Part shown: in pieces, positions 25,601 through 33,823 of the stretch
How positions within the stretch are numbered: the first letter of the stretch is position 1
Layout of the letters: every line of letters begins with the position of its first letter
NCBI RefSeq assembly: GCF_003545715.1
Contig: NZ_QVNU01000003.1
Span: 682,001 to 746,000 of the forward strand
Direction of reading: 5' to 3'
From: Taibaiella koreensis
GTDB taxonomy: Bacteria > Bacteroidota > Bacteroidia > Chitinophagales > Chitinophagaceae
DNA length: 64,000 bases
Translations under genes and position numbers: made by a program
The notes under the pieces: generated by a model
Database searches by the model: none
Told to the model about the DNA's origin: nothing
The model's input: the letters and a program-made list of their open reading frames with translations, nothing else

Positions 25601-27435
25601 TCGATGAAGTGTGCGGCAGCGGCGGCGCTACCAATACGATCCTTTTCGAATTGCGTAAAGGCGGCGTCAGCGGTACTTTGGTACATTCCGGCAGTCTTAC
25701 TGCATCGGGTGTGAACAGCACGATACAAGTGCCGGTGACAGCAGGCTCGTCCGGGCTGTACACCCTTATTGTAAAGAATTCCGACAATGGCATGATGTCG
25801 GGTGTCGTTTGTGATTCCATCCGCTCTTTCTGGGTGAAAGCCAATGCAGCTCCCGTCTACACCTTTATCGAGACCAATACCGTAGCGACCCCGGGTGCTG
25901 ATATTACGGCGCCCATCACCGGCGCGACAGCTTCTTCGGCCAATCCGGTAAAATTCTGTGAAGGCTATTTCAAATCCGTTACCATTTCGGGTGCTGTAGG
26001 CCAGACTTACTGGATCACCCGCGTCTCCGGACCTGGCACCGCACAGAATTTCGGTAGCTCAGGCAGCCCACTGGCGCTGACTCCGGGCGGAAGCACACAT
26101 CAGTTCAATACCCTGGCTGTGGGCGTGCATCACTACTTGCTCACTGTAATGTCTGCTCCCGGCGCCTGTCCCGCCTACCGTTCTTTCCAGGTGCAGATCA
26201 CCGAGATGCCCAAGCCTGTGCTGAAAGTAAACGGTGCGACTGTTACTCCGGGATCGACTCATAATTTCTGCCAGGAAGAGGTGACACATTACACCATCTC
26301 CGGTATACCTACCGGCATACCTTACCAGTTCTATCAAGGTAGCACGATGATCGCCAGCGGCATCTCTGCCAGCGTCGAATCATCTGTGATCACCCTGGTG
26401 AGCCAGCCTAATCTCGCCGGCCCCTATACCATTAAGGTGAACAACACGGCTACTTCATCCTGTGACTCTTCCTATAGCTTCAATGTAACGGTTACCGATC
26501 GTCCCGACATTACGATTGATTCTGTGAAGAACGTGATGGTATGTAACGGTGATAATTCCGGTGTGCTGTATTACCACTATGTGGCTCAGGGCAGCGCTAC
26601 CGTAAATACCAAACTGTTCCGCAACGGTACACAGGTACTGAACTCTACCAGCGCCAACCAGGCCCTGGCCCTGTCGACCACGAACCTTTATGGTGGCAGC
26701 TACCTGCTGGTGATCGCCAGCAACGGTTGTGCCGACAGCGCCGAATTCACGATTACAGAGCCGGCTACTCCTGTATTGCTCCAGGTAAAAGGTACCGATA
26801 CAGCTTGTGGCGTAGCAATGGGATCTGTGACCTTCTCGGTACAGGGTGGTAGTCCTTCTTATGCCGTGAAGATCTTTGTGGGTGCTACTACCACCATCGC
26901 ACAGCAAACCGTGCTGCCTAATGCCGACACCGGCTATACCTTCGCAGGCCTCTCTCCGGGCGCCTATACCATACAGGTAACCGATGCCCTGGGCTGCACG
27001 AAGACAGCAACCTTCACCATCAACAGTTGCAGCGCACCGGACATTGTTCCTGTGGCTAATATGGCCAGCAACAACTATTCGCTTGCCGGTACCACATCGT
27101 TGCCCATACAGCTGCGGTTGTACAACATAGGACAAGTGAACAGCAATGGTACCATATCTGCGGGCTTCCTGCTTCCGGCAGGCTTCAGTATCGCCAATAC
27201 CGGTCTTACACCGGGATGGACCGTGAGCACTTCCGGTCCGGTGACCATACTTACCTCTACTTCGGCTGTAGTGCCTTCGGGCGCCACTCCACTGGTGGTT
27301 AGCGGTAATATTATTCTTACCGGCTCTACCTCCAAAGGCATATACGGCGTGGTGATCCAGGTGGCCCCGGGAAGCGGTGGTGAAACGAATAGCTCGAACA
27401 ATACGACCAATACGATCATCAACGTGATCGATTAA
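22648..27435 (+). CDS. giant secreted Ig-like protein, cassette 2
   Basis: A 1595-aa extracellular protein. As in cassette 1, the hydrophobic signal segment (TLALAVLVLLTCATARAQ) follows an unusually long basic N-region of ~54 residues. Residues ~75-210 look like a jelly-roll domain (YTNDFDG at its start, SLDNVQIQGTI at its end). Ten or more PKD/Ig-like domains with paired cysteines follow. Residues ~1370-1450 resemble a SprB repeat (SVTFSVQGGSPSYAVKI, then GAYTIQVTDALGCTKTATF), a unit known from the gliding adhesin SprB. Residues 1465-1595 are a terminal domain like that of the cassette 1 giant (APGSGG, then an NN pair). It has no sorting domain. Surface adhesion is inferred from architecture. 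Confidence 0.92.
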   Translation: MIKLNARGDTSPRMMQAAQSKEQTPAFVNRRSAPALQAIRRLTAHRGAYFSRITRTLALAVLVLLTCATARAQVYTNDFDGSSVVSTNVSAAAWTGGATGTSLCGANGLVSPGSGTSYNFSIILTVAPGYQMQITSISADMRRSSLGGSYSNAQVKIGAANYGTAATPGFLGCVNPGGVATVSGLTGAQTISFSGTKPNSESISLDNVQIQGTITCVSPSAFSVSNPTPAACGSAAISLSGSQSGVNYQLYVSTMAAPSPAAVGAPVPGTGSALSWPGMLPGTYTVVGSTGSCQTNMTGSAIIKENPSVYTVSGSGNICQNPPGGTMPIALSGSQIGVNYQLYNGASAVSPAQIQAGNGAALTFTASAAGTYTVKAESSATVCGPVVMTGSAVVTVSQPTASIVSNNGEFCSGGGNGIWTISGTALAVVSYTVTGGAPGTPYSNTVNVQPDGSATITVNGVTANTTVTLNSVQNTTGSNGCTQNITSQSSILVVRPALTASIAASESVCEGDNFSNITVTANTGTSYARTVYYSRRTNSGAYSSQSPLSFGSGVSSVNVSVSGINPSALGTDYTYRLDSIRYNTAPNCVVPLNQTITKTVKPRPVFSFEMNGVALHAGASDTICMQPAGGTIQFNITNTTAGYTYSVTRNGAPFGSSGTVNNNGSGLVQSINFSPAGTYEVTVNNTVNGCSKVLTYTVIELPRPAIAYYVNGQVVTNGSTIQLCSGQTGVRDSLVSASGSVFSITGSSLFNASGSIPGSGAYTSTQSAPSVSSITNYSATITLSANPMLSSGCDSTISFNVQVNPLPVLSSNVYYNNQLVAAESTVEMCEDANPVIRITGTPGHTVEIHYNKGTSLGSFTQLQTGVIGTNGEYVWNSANGTFGNDWTSNFDQYCSSPTRMFYHIEVKNPNTWCGNTFDFKAKINQKPSIRVGYAYNNNTTSMSSFGSTGTAINAPSDTVSVCYNAGSSDLKFFFNWDAAHNISAFDEVCGSGGATNTILFELRKGGVSGTLVHSGSLTASGVNSTIQVPVTAGSSGLYTLIVKNSDNGMMSGVVCDSIRSFWVKANAAPVYTFIETNTVATPGADITAPITGATASSANPVKFCEGYFKSVTISGAVGQTYWITRVSGPGTAQNFGSSGSPLALTPGGSTHQFNTLAVGVHHYLLTVMSAPGACPAYRSFQVQITEMPKPVLKVNGATVTPGSTHNFCQEEVTHYTISGIPTGIPYQFYQGSTMIASGISASVESSVITLVSQPNLAGPYTIKVNNTATSSCDSSYSFNVTVTDRPDITIDSVKNVMVCNGDNSGVLYYHYVAQGSATVNTKLFRNGTQVLNSTSANQALALSTTNLYGGSYLLVIASNGCADSAEFTITEPATPVLLQVKGTDTACGVAMGSVTFSVQGGSPSYAVKIFVGATTTIAQQTVLPNADTGYTFAGLSPGAYTIQVTDALGCTKTATFTINSCSAPDIVPVANMASNNYSLAGTTSLPIQLRLYNIGQVNSNGTISAGFLLPAGFSIANTGLTPGWTVSTSGPVTILTSTSAVVPSGATPLVVSGNIILTGSTSKGIYGVVIQVAPGSGGETNSSNNTTNTIINVID

Positions 27436-27442
27436 GCATCTG

Positions 27443-27477
27443 TTTATCCGGGCGGCGTCTGTCGCTGCCCGGATAAA
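27443..27477 (+). other. intercistronic hairpin, cassette 2
   Basis: A 14-bp stem (27443-27456 with 27464-27477, one G-U pair) sits between the giant gene and its partner, with only a short TTT after it. Same position as the cassette 1 hairpin, unrelated in sequence. Confidence 0.7.
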
Positions 27478-27521
27478 TTTCCAGAAAACATGACCCGTTT
27501 TTATCCCAAAAAAAAATTCCT

Positions 27522-28589
27522 ATGAAAAACATATTCAAAACCATCTTAGCCTCCCATATGGTGTTGGCGGCCGGCTTGCTTGCATTCGAAAGCAAGGCCC
27601 AGCCCATCACCTCGTCGCTTACGGGAGGGCTTTCGGGAACAGCGGCTTTCTTCAATGCAGGTAACTATACCGGCTTTGTTGTACCCGGCACTTTTGACCT
27701 TACCTTCGGCAATGCTTCTGCGCCGGCGCTGCCGGCGGGCAGCCTGGAGATCAAAGCTGTGCTGCCTGTGGGAATGACTTTTGATGCCTATACGCCACCT
27801 ACAGGCTGGAGCTACACGATTATCGATCCGCAGAATGCCGTCCTGTCCAATACAGCAGACGTTGGCTATGGGTTCTTTCCGCCGACCAATGGGAATAGCA
27901 CAGCTGTATTCCACATCCCGGTAAAAACCACGGCAGCTTTTACCAACAGGACATACGTTGCTTTTATCCAGGGCACGGGGCCTTTTCATACAACGCCTAT
28001 CCCCGTGGCGGGAAGCAATTCGGCCCAGGGGACAGTTTCGGTAGCCAACAATCCCTTGCCGGTGCTATTCACCTCGTTCACCGTGGCCAAAAAGGAAAGC
28101 TGCTCGGTGGAACTGATCTGGGAGACAGCCATGGAAAAGAACAATGATCATTTCGAGGTAGAACGCAGCGGCGACGGCAACAAATTCACCATGATCGGTA
28201 CGGTGAAAGGCGCCGGTAACAGTGCGGAGCTGAAGCGCTATTCCTATATCGACGAGCAACCCCTGCAAGGGCACAACATTTACCGCATACGCCAGGTAGA
28301 TATCGATAAAAAGTCTGCGTTGTCTAAGGTGGAAAGTGCCAAGCTCGACTGTCTGGTTGACGGCATATCCGTTTATCCCAATCCCAGCAATGGCATTATC
28401 TACATCAAAGGACTTAGCGATAAAGGTAAAGCCCTGGTGTATAATGCTGTCGGTCAGAAAGTACTGGAAAGAACGCTGGAAAACAGTATGGAGGGTATGA
28501 ACATTTCTTCGCTGGCTAATGGGATCTATCAATTGCAGATCACCAACAGCGATAAAGTGATCTTTACCACCAAGCTGATCAAGAAATAA
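27522..28589 (+). CDS. T9SS type A sorting-domain protein, cassette 2 partner
   Basis: A 355-aa exported protein with signal peptide (ILASHMVLAAGLLAFESKAQ). Layout matches the cassette 1 partner: an N-terminal beta-sandwich domain (LPVGMTFDAYTPPTGWSYTI) at ~30-180; an Fn3-like domain with LIWETAMEKNNDHFEVERS at ~185-280; and a type A sorting domain (VYPNPSNGIIYIKG and YNAVGQKVLER, with LANGIYQLQI) at ~283-355. It lies 86 bp after the giant gene. Its likely job is to be secreted and anchored to the surface, perhaps holding the giant protein. Confidence 0.9.
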   Translation: MKNIFKTILASHMVLAAGLLAFESKAQPITSSLTGGLSGTAAFFNAGNYTGFVVPGTFDLTFGNASAPALPAGSLEIKAVLPVGMTFDAYTPPTGWSYTIIDPQNAVLSNTADVGYGFFPPTNGNSTAVFHIPVKTTAAFTNRTYVAFIQGTGPFHTTPIPVAGSNSAQGTVSVANNPLPVLFTSFTVAKKESCSVELIWETAMEKNNDHFEVERSGDGNKFTMIGTVKGAGNSAELKRYSYIDEQPLQGHNIYRIRQVDIDKKSALSKVESAKLDCLVDGISVYPNPSNGIIYIKGLSDKGKALVYNAVGQKVLERTLENSMEGMNISSLANGIYQLQITNSDKVIFTTKLIKK

Positions 28590-28616
28590 TCCTGCTGCTT
28601 ATGATGTATGCTGCAT

Positions 28617-28650
28617 AAGGCTGTCCTCCGGAACGAGCGGGGGCAGCCTT
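28617..28650 (+). terminator. terminator after cassette 2
   Basis: AAGGCTGTCCTC (28617-28628) pairs with GGGGGCAGCCTT (28639-28650) with two G-U pairs. It ends the operon and overlaps the first in-frame ATG of the next frame (28608), which argues that the next gene starts at 28692. Confidence 0.75.
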
Positions 28651-28691
28651 TGCTATCCTTTGCATTTGCTTCTCCTTTAAACCCTCAACCT

Positions 28692-29405
28692 ATGTTATTC
28701 TCATCTTTTTCATTCCGGACATTGTCGCGGGGTGTATTGCTGGGCATAGGCCTTGCATACTTGTCCCCCGAAAGGACTCATGGCCAAACGGAGCCCGTAA
28801 CAGAACATCTGGGCATTTCCATTGGCGGTGGCTATACATTCAGTCATACCGATTTTTCCTGGACCAATACGATTCCGTCACCGGTATTCAGGGCCGGCCT
28901 CCATTATTTCTCACTGTCTTTTCTTGAGATCAGCCTGGATGCACAAATGGGCTGGCTGAAGGGGGGTAAGCCTGCCGATGCGGAAGCGGCGCAAACAGGA
29001 TTCAAATCCCGCATTACCACGTTGTGCCTGTCGTTCCGTTTATTTCCCGCTGCCCTGGCCGATAATCCCGGCGGAGATAAGGTACTAAAAGTACTTTCGA
29101 GCTTTTACATCGGTAGCGGCCTGGGTTACCTGCACAACAATGGCAAGGCCAATCCCATGCCGCTGCGGGAATATGGCGCGATGAACGATTATAAGAATAG
29201 TAATTTGTACATACCACTTGAGCTGGGTCTCAATATCCCCATAGCCCGGCAAAAAAAGAATCTGCTCCTTCTGAACCTCAATTTCCGGGCTGGTTTGTGC
29301 TTGTCTGATGAAGTTGACGGATACGTCCCTACTGTGGCGGCCAACCAGCACAATGATGCTTTCAGCACCTTGACGGCAGGGGTTATTTATAAGTTCGGCT
29401 TATAA
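28692..29405 (+). CDS. outer-membrane beta-barrel protein, unknown role
   Basis: A 237-aa protein when started at ATG 28692, which gives a normal signal peptide (FSFRTLSRGVLLGIGLAYLS) ending near HGQ. The longer start at 28608 falls inside a terminator hairpin and is unlikely. The mature part has alternating hydrophobic strands (LGISIGGGYTFSHTDFSW, SSFYIGSGLGYLHNNGKA, NLYIPLELGLNIPI) and ends in TAGVIYKFGL, a terminal strand typical of small outer-membrane barrels. No specific family is recognised. Confidence 0.75.
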   Translation: MLFSSFSFRTLSRGVLLGIGLAYLSPERTHGQTEPVTEHLGISIGGGYTFSHTDFSWTNTIPSPVFRAGLHYFSLSFLEISLDAQMGWLKGGKPADAEAAQTGFKSRITTLCLSFRLFPAALADNPGGDKVLKVLSSFYIGSGLGYLHNNGKANPMPLREYGAMNDYKNSNLYIPLELGLNIPIARQKKNLLLLNLNFRAGLCLSDEVDGYVPTVAANQHNDAFSTLTAGVIYKFGL

Positions 29406-29446
29406 AAGCACGTATACAGAAGAAAGGGTCAGAATGGGGTATAGGT

Positions 29447-29475
29447 AAAGGCTGTCTCTCTGTGAGGCAGTCTTT
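29447..29475 (+). terminator. terminator after the beta-barrel gene
   Basis: A 12-bp stem (29447-29458 with 29464-29475, two G-U pairs) and loop TCTGT, 41 bp after the stop. It separates two convergent genes. Confidence 0.75.
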
Positions 29476-29496
29476 ATACATTTATAGGTTCACTGT

Positions 29497-30450
29497 TTAT
29501 TTTTTGCGGATCTTGATCAGCGCGCTTTTACCTATGGTATTATGGGCGATCACTTCGTATTGCGTACTGCCATCGCTCAGCAGCAGGTTGGCGGTATTGG
29601 GCGGATCACCGCCTTCGTTCAGCGCTGTGATGCTGATGATGTTCAGCTCATTGCCGCCGATGGGTAATTCGATCCGTTTCTTCTGTTTGGTGAGTACATG
29701 ATCTTTCAGCACCTCGGTCCCGTTGAACAGTATCCTGACACGGTCATTGTCCTCGTTATTGCCGTCCCATATGTCCAGGACTACCAGGTCGGATTGCCAG
29801 TAGAGGGTCTTGTCTTTGCCCTCTGTAATATTGTCGGGAAGCTTGGGTGTGGCGGGCTTGCTATTTGTTGCTACAGGTGCCGGCCGGGCCTTACGCACCG
29901 TATCATAGATGACTTTGGGCTTTGGCTTCGGGAGCGAAGCGGCCGGCCGGGTTGTTGCGACAACGGTATCCTTTGCGGCAGCGGTCGTGGCTTCGGGATG
30001 GAAAATATGGTCGATCTCCGCCGGTATGGTGAACGTAATGCTGCCACGGCTGCAATCGGCGCCTTGCCCGGCTGTCATGGTATTCAAAGGGCCGGAGAGC
30101 GTTTTTTCTTTGTCGTTATAGACCAATAACGCTTCTATCAGGCATATCAGCGCATTGCTTTTGAAATTATGGTTGTAGACGATCCTGGTCTCTTTCAGCA
30201 GCACGGTTTTCCGGTAAATGTCTACTTCTGCGGTTACATAGGCTTTCACGTCATGCTGCTCGTCCAGGTATGTATAGCCATAGCCGCTGAGCAGGTTTCG
30301 GACCGAATCCTTAAGCGTGAGCTTGTAGGTAAAGGACTCGCCACCCTGTACGCCCATAAAGCCCTTGAGCTGGTATTGGTTCTGGGCTGTCGCCGGGATG
30401 CCGGAACAAGCGAAGAGCAACAGGAGAACGCAAATATAGGATCGTAGCAT
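29497..30450 (-). CDS. secreted protein of unknown function
   Basis: A 317-aa protein with signal peptide (SYICVLLLLFACSGIPATAQ). Residues ~25-150 form one domain (YQLKGFMGVQGGESFTYKL). A Pro/Lys/Thr-rich linker follows (~155-205). The C-terminal domain (VVLDIWDGNNEDNDRVRILF, then NELNIISITALNEGG) resembles a beta-rich domain seen at the ends of many Bacteroidota secreted proteins, with an acidic loop that could bind calcium. No catalytic motif was found. It is followed on the minus strand only by the terminator region. Confidence 0.7.
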   Translation of the reverse strand: MLRSYICVLLLLFACSGIPATAQNQYQLKGFMGVQGGESFTYKLTLKDSVRNLLSGYGYTYLDEQHDVKAYVTAEVDIYRKTVLLKETRIVYNHNFKSNALICLIEALLVYNDKEKTLSGPLNTMTAGQGADCSRGSITFTIPAEIDHIFHPEATTAAAKDTVVATTRPAASLPKPKPKVIYDTVRKARPAPVATNSKPATPKLPDNITEGKDKTLYWQSDLVVLDIWDGNNEDNDRVRILFNGTEVLKDHVLTKQKKRIELPIGGNELNIISITALNEGGDPPNTANLLLSDGSTQYEVIAHNTIGKSALIKIRKK

Positions 30451-30465
30451 AAACGGGTTCGGGGT

Positions 30466-30834
30466 TTAGGATGATTTTTCCGGAGCGGCAAACAATAGTT
30501 TGTTCCCGAAGGGATCGATGAGCTCCATCGTTTTTCCACCCCAGGGCGCGTCTTCCAGCCCCGGACTGTAGTAACGGTATTGTTTATCGAGGAGCAGTTG
30601 CTGGTAAGCGGCAAGGTCGCCGCTGTATTCGATATAAACCTTCGCACCCGGACAGGCGTCGCCATAGTGCTCGCTGAGGTGAAAAACAAGGTCATCCATC
30701 GAGACCTGCATGTACACCGGCGTGTTGGGCTCAAACCGGTGTTCCCAGTCTAGGGTAAAGCCCAGCCAGCCGACATAAAATTCGAGCGCCTTGGCAATGT
30801 CGAAGATGCGCAGTACGGGTCTGATGGATGACAT
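30466..30834 (-). CDS. glyoxalase/bleomycin-resistance-fold protein
   Basis: A 122-aa member of the vicinal-oxygen-chelate superfamily. FDIAKALEFYVGWLGFTLDW and the closing MELIDPFGNKLLF are typical of the branch annotated as bleomycin-resistance-like proteins, which bind a drug by sequestration rather than by catalysis. The actual ligand is unknown and many such proteins have no role in resistance. It starts 18 bp after the lysS stop on the same strand and may ride on that transcript. Confidence 0.8.
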   Translation of the reverse strand: MSSIRPVLRIFDIAKALEFYVGWLGFTLDWEHRFEPNTPVYMQVSMDDLVFHLSEHYGDACPGAKVYIEYSGDLAAYQQLLLDKQYRYYSPGLEDAPWGGKTMELIDPFGNKLLFAAPEKSS

Positions 30835-30852
30835 GTATTCGTTTGATACTGG

Positions 30853-32376
30853 TTAAGCGATGACTTTTTCCGGCCGCATCTGAGGAAAGAACAATACATC
30901 CTGTATGGAAGGTTGTCCGGTAAGCAGCATTGCCAGGCGGTCGATACCGAAGCCGATGCCCGCAGTGGGCGGCATGCCGTATTCCAGTGCCCGCAGGAAA
31001 TCGTGATCGATGAACATAGCTTCGTCGTCACCGCGTTCCATCAGGGTCAGCTGGTCTTCGAAGCGCTGACGCTGGTCGATGGGATCGTTCAGCTCCGAGT
31101 AGGCATTGGCAATTTCCTTGCCATTCACCATCAGCTCAAACCGCTCTACCAGGCCTTCTTTGCTGCGGTGCTTCTTGGTCAGCGGACTCATCTCTACCGG
31201 GTAGTCAATAATGAAAGTAGGCTGGATATAGTGTGCTTCACATTTTTCACCAAAAAGCTCATCGATAAGCTTGCCCCGTCCCATGCTGGGCGCCACAGAT
31301 ATATTAAGCTGCCGGCAAACATCGCGGAGCCCTTCCTCATCCATATTGCTGACGTCGAAACCGGTATGTTCCTTAATCGCGTCATAGATGCTGACGCGCG
31401 CATAAGGCGCTTTGAAATTGATCTCCTTGTCGCCTACTTTAACGATGGCGGTATCATTGGTTGCAAAGGCCACTTTTTCCAGCATTTGCTCCGTGGTCTC
31501 CATCATCCAGTAATAATCTTTATAGGCCACGTAGAATTCCAATACTGTAAACTCGGGGTTATGAGTGCGATCCATACCCTCGTTCCTGAAATTACGGCTG
31601 AACTCGTATACCCAGTCGAAGCCGCCTACGATAAGGCGTTTCAGGTAAAGCTCGTTGGCAATGCGCAGGTACAGCGGTATGTCCAGCGCGTTGTGGTGCG
31701 TTACAAAGGGCCTGGCAGCAGCACCGCCGGGAATGCTTTGCAGCACCGGTGTGTCTACTTCCAGCGCGCCATGGTGGTTCAGAAATTCACGGATCGCATT
31801 TTTCATCTTCGTGATCTTCACAAAAGTCTCTTTCACTCCTTCGGTCACGATAAGATCGGCATAACGCTGGCGGTAACGGAACTCCGGGTCGGTGATCGCA
31901 TCAAATACATTGCCTTCGTTGTCGCGCTTTACCACAGGTAAGGGTTTCAGCGACTTGGCCAGCAAGGTGAGGGTCTCGGCATGGATCGATGTCTCGCCTG
32001 TTTTAGTGATGAAAACGAACCCCGTAACGCCGATAAAATCGCCGAGATCGAGCCCGTGCTTCACTACGTTATCCCAAAAAGATTTATCCTCGCCGGGACA
32101 AAGGTCATCCCGTTTTACGTAAAGCTGTATAATGCCTTTGCTGTCCTGTATCTTAATGAAAAAAACTTTTCCTTTATCAAGGTTGCTTACAATTCTTCCG
32201 GCCACGCATACCTTGCTGAATGCTTCCTTTTGCTCTTCAGTAAATCCGGCCTTGATATCGGCCGAGTAGTGGGATACCGGGTAGAGCGCTGCAGGGTAGG
32301 CGTCGACGCCCGCTTCCTGTAGCCTTGAAAGTTTCTCTCTGCGTACAATTTCCTGTTCGCTAAGTGTAGTCTGCAT
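30853..32376 (-). CDS. lysS: lysine--tRNA ligase, class II
   Basis: A 507-aa enzyme that charges tRNA-Lys with lysine. The N-terminal OB-fold anticodon-binding domain (~55-150) contains CVAGRIVSNLDKGKVFFIKI. Class II motif 2 is FRNEGMDRTHNPEFTVLEF and motif 3 is GIGFGIDRLAMLLTG. The start is taken at 32376 (MQTTLSEQEIVRREKL), which matches the family N-terminus. The longer frame from 32412 would begin upstream of the TACTTTTG promoter box at 32417-32410 or inside it, so its extra 12 residues are unlikely to be translated. Confidence 0.96.
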   Translation of the reverse strand: MQTTLSEQEIVRREKLSRLQEAGVDAYPAALYPVSHYSADIKAGFTEEQKEAFSKVCVAGRIVSNLDKGKVFFIKIQDSKGIIQLYVKRDDLCPGEDKSFWDNVVKHGLDLGDFIGVTGFVFITKTGETSIHAETLTLLAKSLKPLPVVKRDNEGNVFDAITDPEFRYRQRYADLIVTEGVKETFVKITKMKNAIREFLNHHGALEVDTPVLQSIPGGAAARPFVTHHNALDIPLYLRIANELYLKRLIVGGFDWVYEFSRNFRNEGMDRTHNPEFTVLEFYVAYKDYYWMMETTEQMLEKVAFATNDTAIVKVGDKEINFKAPYARVSIYDAIKEHTGFDVSNMDEEGLRDVCRQLNISVAPSMGRGKLIDELFGEKCEAHYIQPTFIIDYPVEMSPLTKKHRSKEGLVERFELMVNGKEIANAYSELNDPIDQRQRFEDQLTLMERGDDEAMFIDHDFLRALEYGMPPTAGIGFGIDRLAMLLTGQPSIQDVLFFPQMRPEKVIA

Positions 32377-32409
32377 ATCAGTTGTTAAAAAAGGTTTTAA
32401 AATCGGCTG

Positions 32410-32417
32410 CAAAAGTA
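32410..32417 (-). promoter_or_regulatory. -7 box of lysS
   Basis: TACTTTTG matches TAnnTTTG and lies 33 bp before the chosen ATG at 32376. The -33 element is not clear. Confidence 0.6.
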
Positions 32418-32493
32418 CATAATAATAAAGCGATATACACGGCCCCGGAAAAAATGCGCGGGAGGGGGTAGGGTACCTTTACGGCTAAGCGTC

Positions 32494-32527
32494 AAAGAAA
32501 AGGCGCCTGCCCGGAAAGCAAGCGCCT
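32494..32527 (-). terminator. terminator of the sigma/anti-sigma-like operon
   Basis: On the minus strand AGGCGCTTGC (32527-32518) pairs with GCAGGCGCCT (32510-32501), followed by TTTTCTTT. Confidence 0.85.
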
Positions 32528-32599
32528 AAGCATAATTGAGGAAGGTAAGCCGGATGATGTATTGCAAACATTATGGCCGGAGACCGCTTTTCCTCCTGC

Positions 32600-33823
32600 T
32601 CAGTTCACCGGTATGTTGTACTTGAATTGTACCTGTACATAGCGCCGGTTGACGTATTTGGCATTATCGTTGCGCAGCAGGTTATTGATGCCTTCGCGGA
32701 ACATAAGGCCTGCCTGTATATTGGGTGTAATGGAAAATTCGCTTTTGGCGGTAAGGCCCACATCCATATTCGGGAATACCTTGGAACCCATATTCTCGGG
32801 CTGCACGATCTCGTCGCTCTGGTTCAGCATGCGCTGGAAGTCGCCGCCGAAGCTCAGTGCCACATGCTTCTCTACCTGGTAGCCTATGGAAGGATTGAGC
32901 TGCACGTAGTAAAGCTTCTGTATCGGGTTCAGCGCGGGTGAAGCCAGTGATGTTTCATTGTTGAAGGCGGTAGGCCGGGCGGCCATTTTGCCGTTATCTC
33001 CCATGGAAGGGCCGTTATTAGCTACTACATTGTTGGCGTTGTTGTTGTACATCATTGCCACCGTACCGTCGACAAAGAGCTTGCCGGCGATCTTATGCCT
33101 TACACTTACCCCGGCGGTATAACCGGTATTGAGGTTGCCGTAGTTGACGCCGCCGCCCAGGGAAATGCTGGTTTTCCTTTCCCGTTTGGAGAAGCCGTTC
33201 ATGGCTATGGCAGGGTCGGCATGATAGGTATAGGTCGGTTCTTCTTTAGCCTTGCTGGTATTTACCGCCGGGTTGCGGAACGGATTGCCTGTTGTCTTTT
33301 CTTTTAAAGGGGATGGTGTCTCTGGCTCTTTTGCAACGGCGATCTGCTCCCTGACCTTGGGATCGTTATCGGGAACAGGCACCGTAGGTATGGGTGAATG
33401 GAAATTGGGATCGGGTAGCACCTCGTGCTCATCCTGTGCCAGGTTCCGGTCATTGGTCCTGGCCGGTTTGTCCGCAGCCGGGGTGGCAGGCAATCCTGGC
33501 TTGATCGCCGGGGCTGCCGTATTGGTTTCCGGAGCTGTAGTCTCCGTCGCCGGCCGGGGCTGTTGCTGTGCTACCGATGGCATTGCGGGCTTTTCGTCCG
33601 GGCTGTCCGGCAACTGTATCGTAAATACCGTTCCCAACACCAGGGAAATGGCTGCAGCAATACCGGTGGCGATCAGCCATTGCTTTTTACGTTTACCGGC
33701 CGAAGGCGGGGTAAGCGTAGGCGACAGCAATTGGGCCAGCCTGTCCCAATGTGCCGGGTTATACTCTAATTCTTCGTCCCGAAGTTTCTTTAAGAGCAAT
33801 TCATCAAATTCATTTTTGCTCAT
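32600..33823 (-). CDS. membrane-anchored protein with C-terminal beta-barrel, anti-sigma-like position
   Basis: A 407-aa protein. The N-terminal ~45 residues are cytosolic-looking and acidic (FDELLLKKLRDEELEYNPAH). One transmembrane helix follows (QWLIATGIAAAISLVLGTVF). Then comes a long Pro/Ala/Thr-rich stretch (~75-190), and from ~210 a set of amphipathic strands (SISLGGGVNYGNLNTGYTAG, ending VQVQFKYNIPVN) like an outer-membrane barrel. The start overlaps the end of the upstream ECF sigma gene by 14 bp, so the two are translationally coupled. By position the N-terminus may bind the sigma factor. The same arrangement is repeated at 52514-55042. Confidence 0.7.
   Translation of the reverse strand: MSKNEFDELLLKKLRDEELEYNPAHWDRLAQLLSPTLTPPSAGKRKKQWLIATGIAAAISLVLGTVFTIQLPDSPDEKPAMPSVAQQQPRPATETTAPETNTAAPAIKPGLPATPAADKPARTNDRNLAQDEHEVLPDPNFHSPIPTVPVPDNDPKVREQIAVAKEPETPSPLKEKTTGNPFRNPAVNTSKAKEEPTYTYHADPAIAMNGFSKRERKTSISLGGGVNYGNLNTGYTAGVSVRHKIAGKLFVDGTVAMMYNNNANNVVANNGPSMGDNGKMAARPTAFNNETSLASPALNPIQKLYYVQLNPSIGYQVEKHVALSFGGDFQRMLNQSDEIVQPENMGSKVFPNMDVGLTAKSEFSITPNIQAGLMFREGINNLLRNDNAKYVNRRYVQVQFKYNIPVN

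Noticed and set aside
30913-31941. 342-aa plus-strand open frame opposite lysS
   Set aside because: Antisense shadow of lysS, with no domain features.
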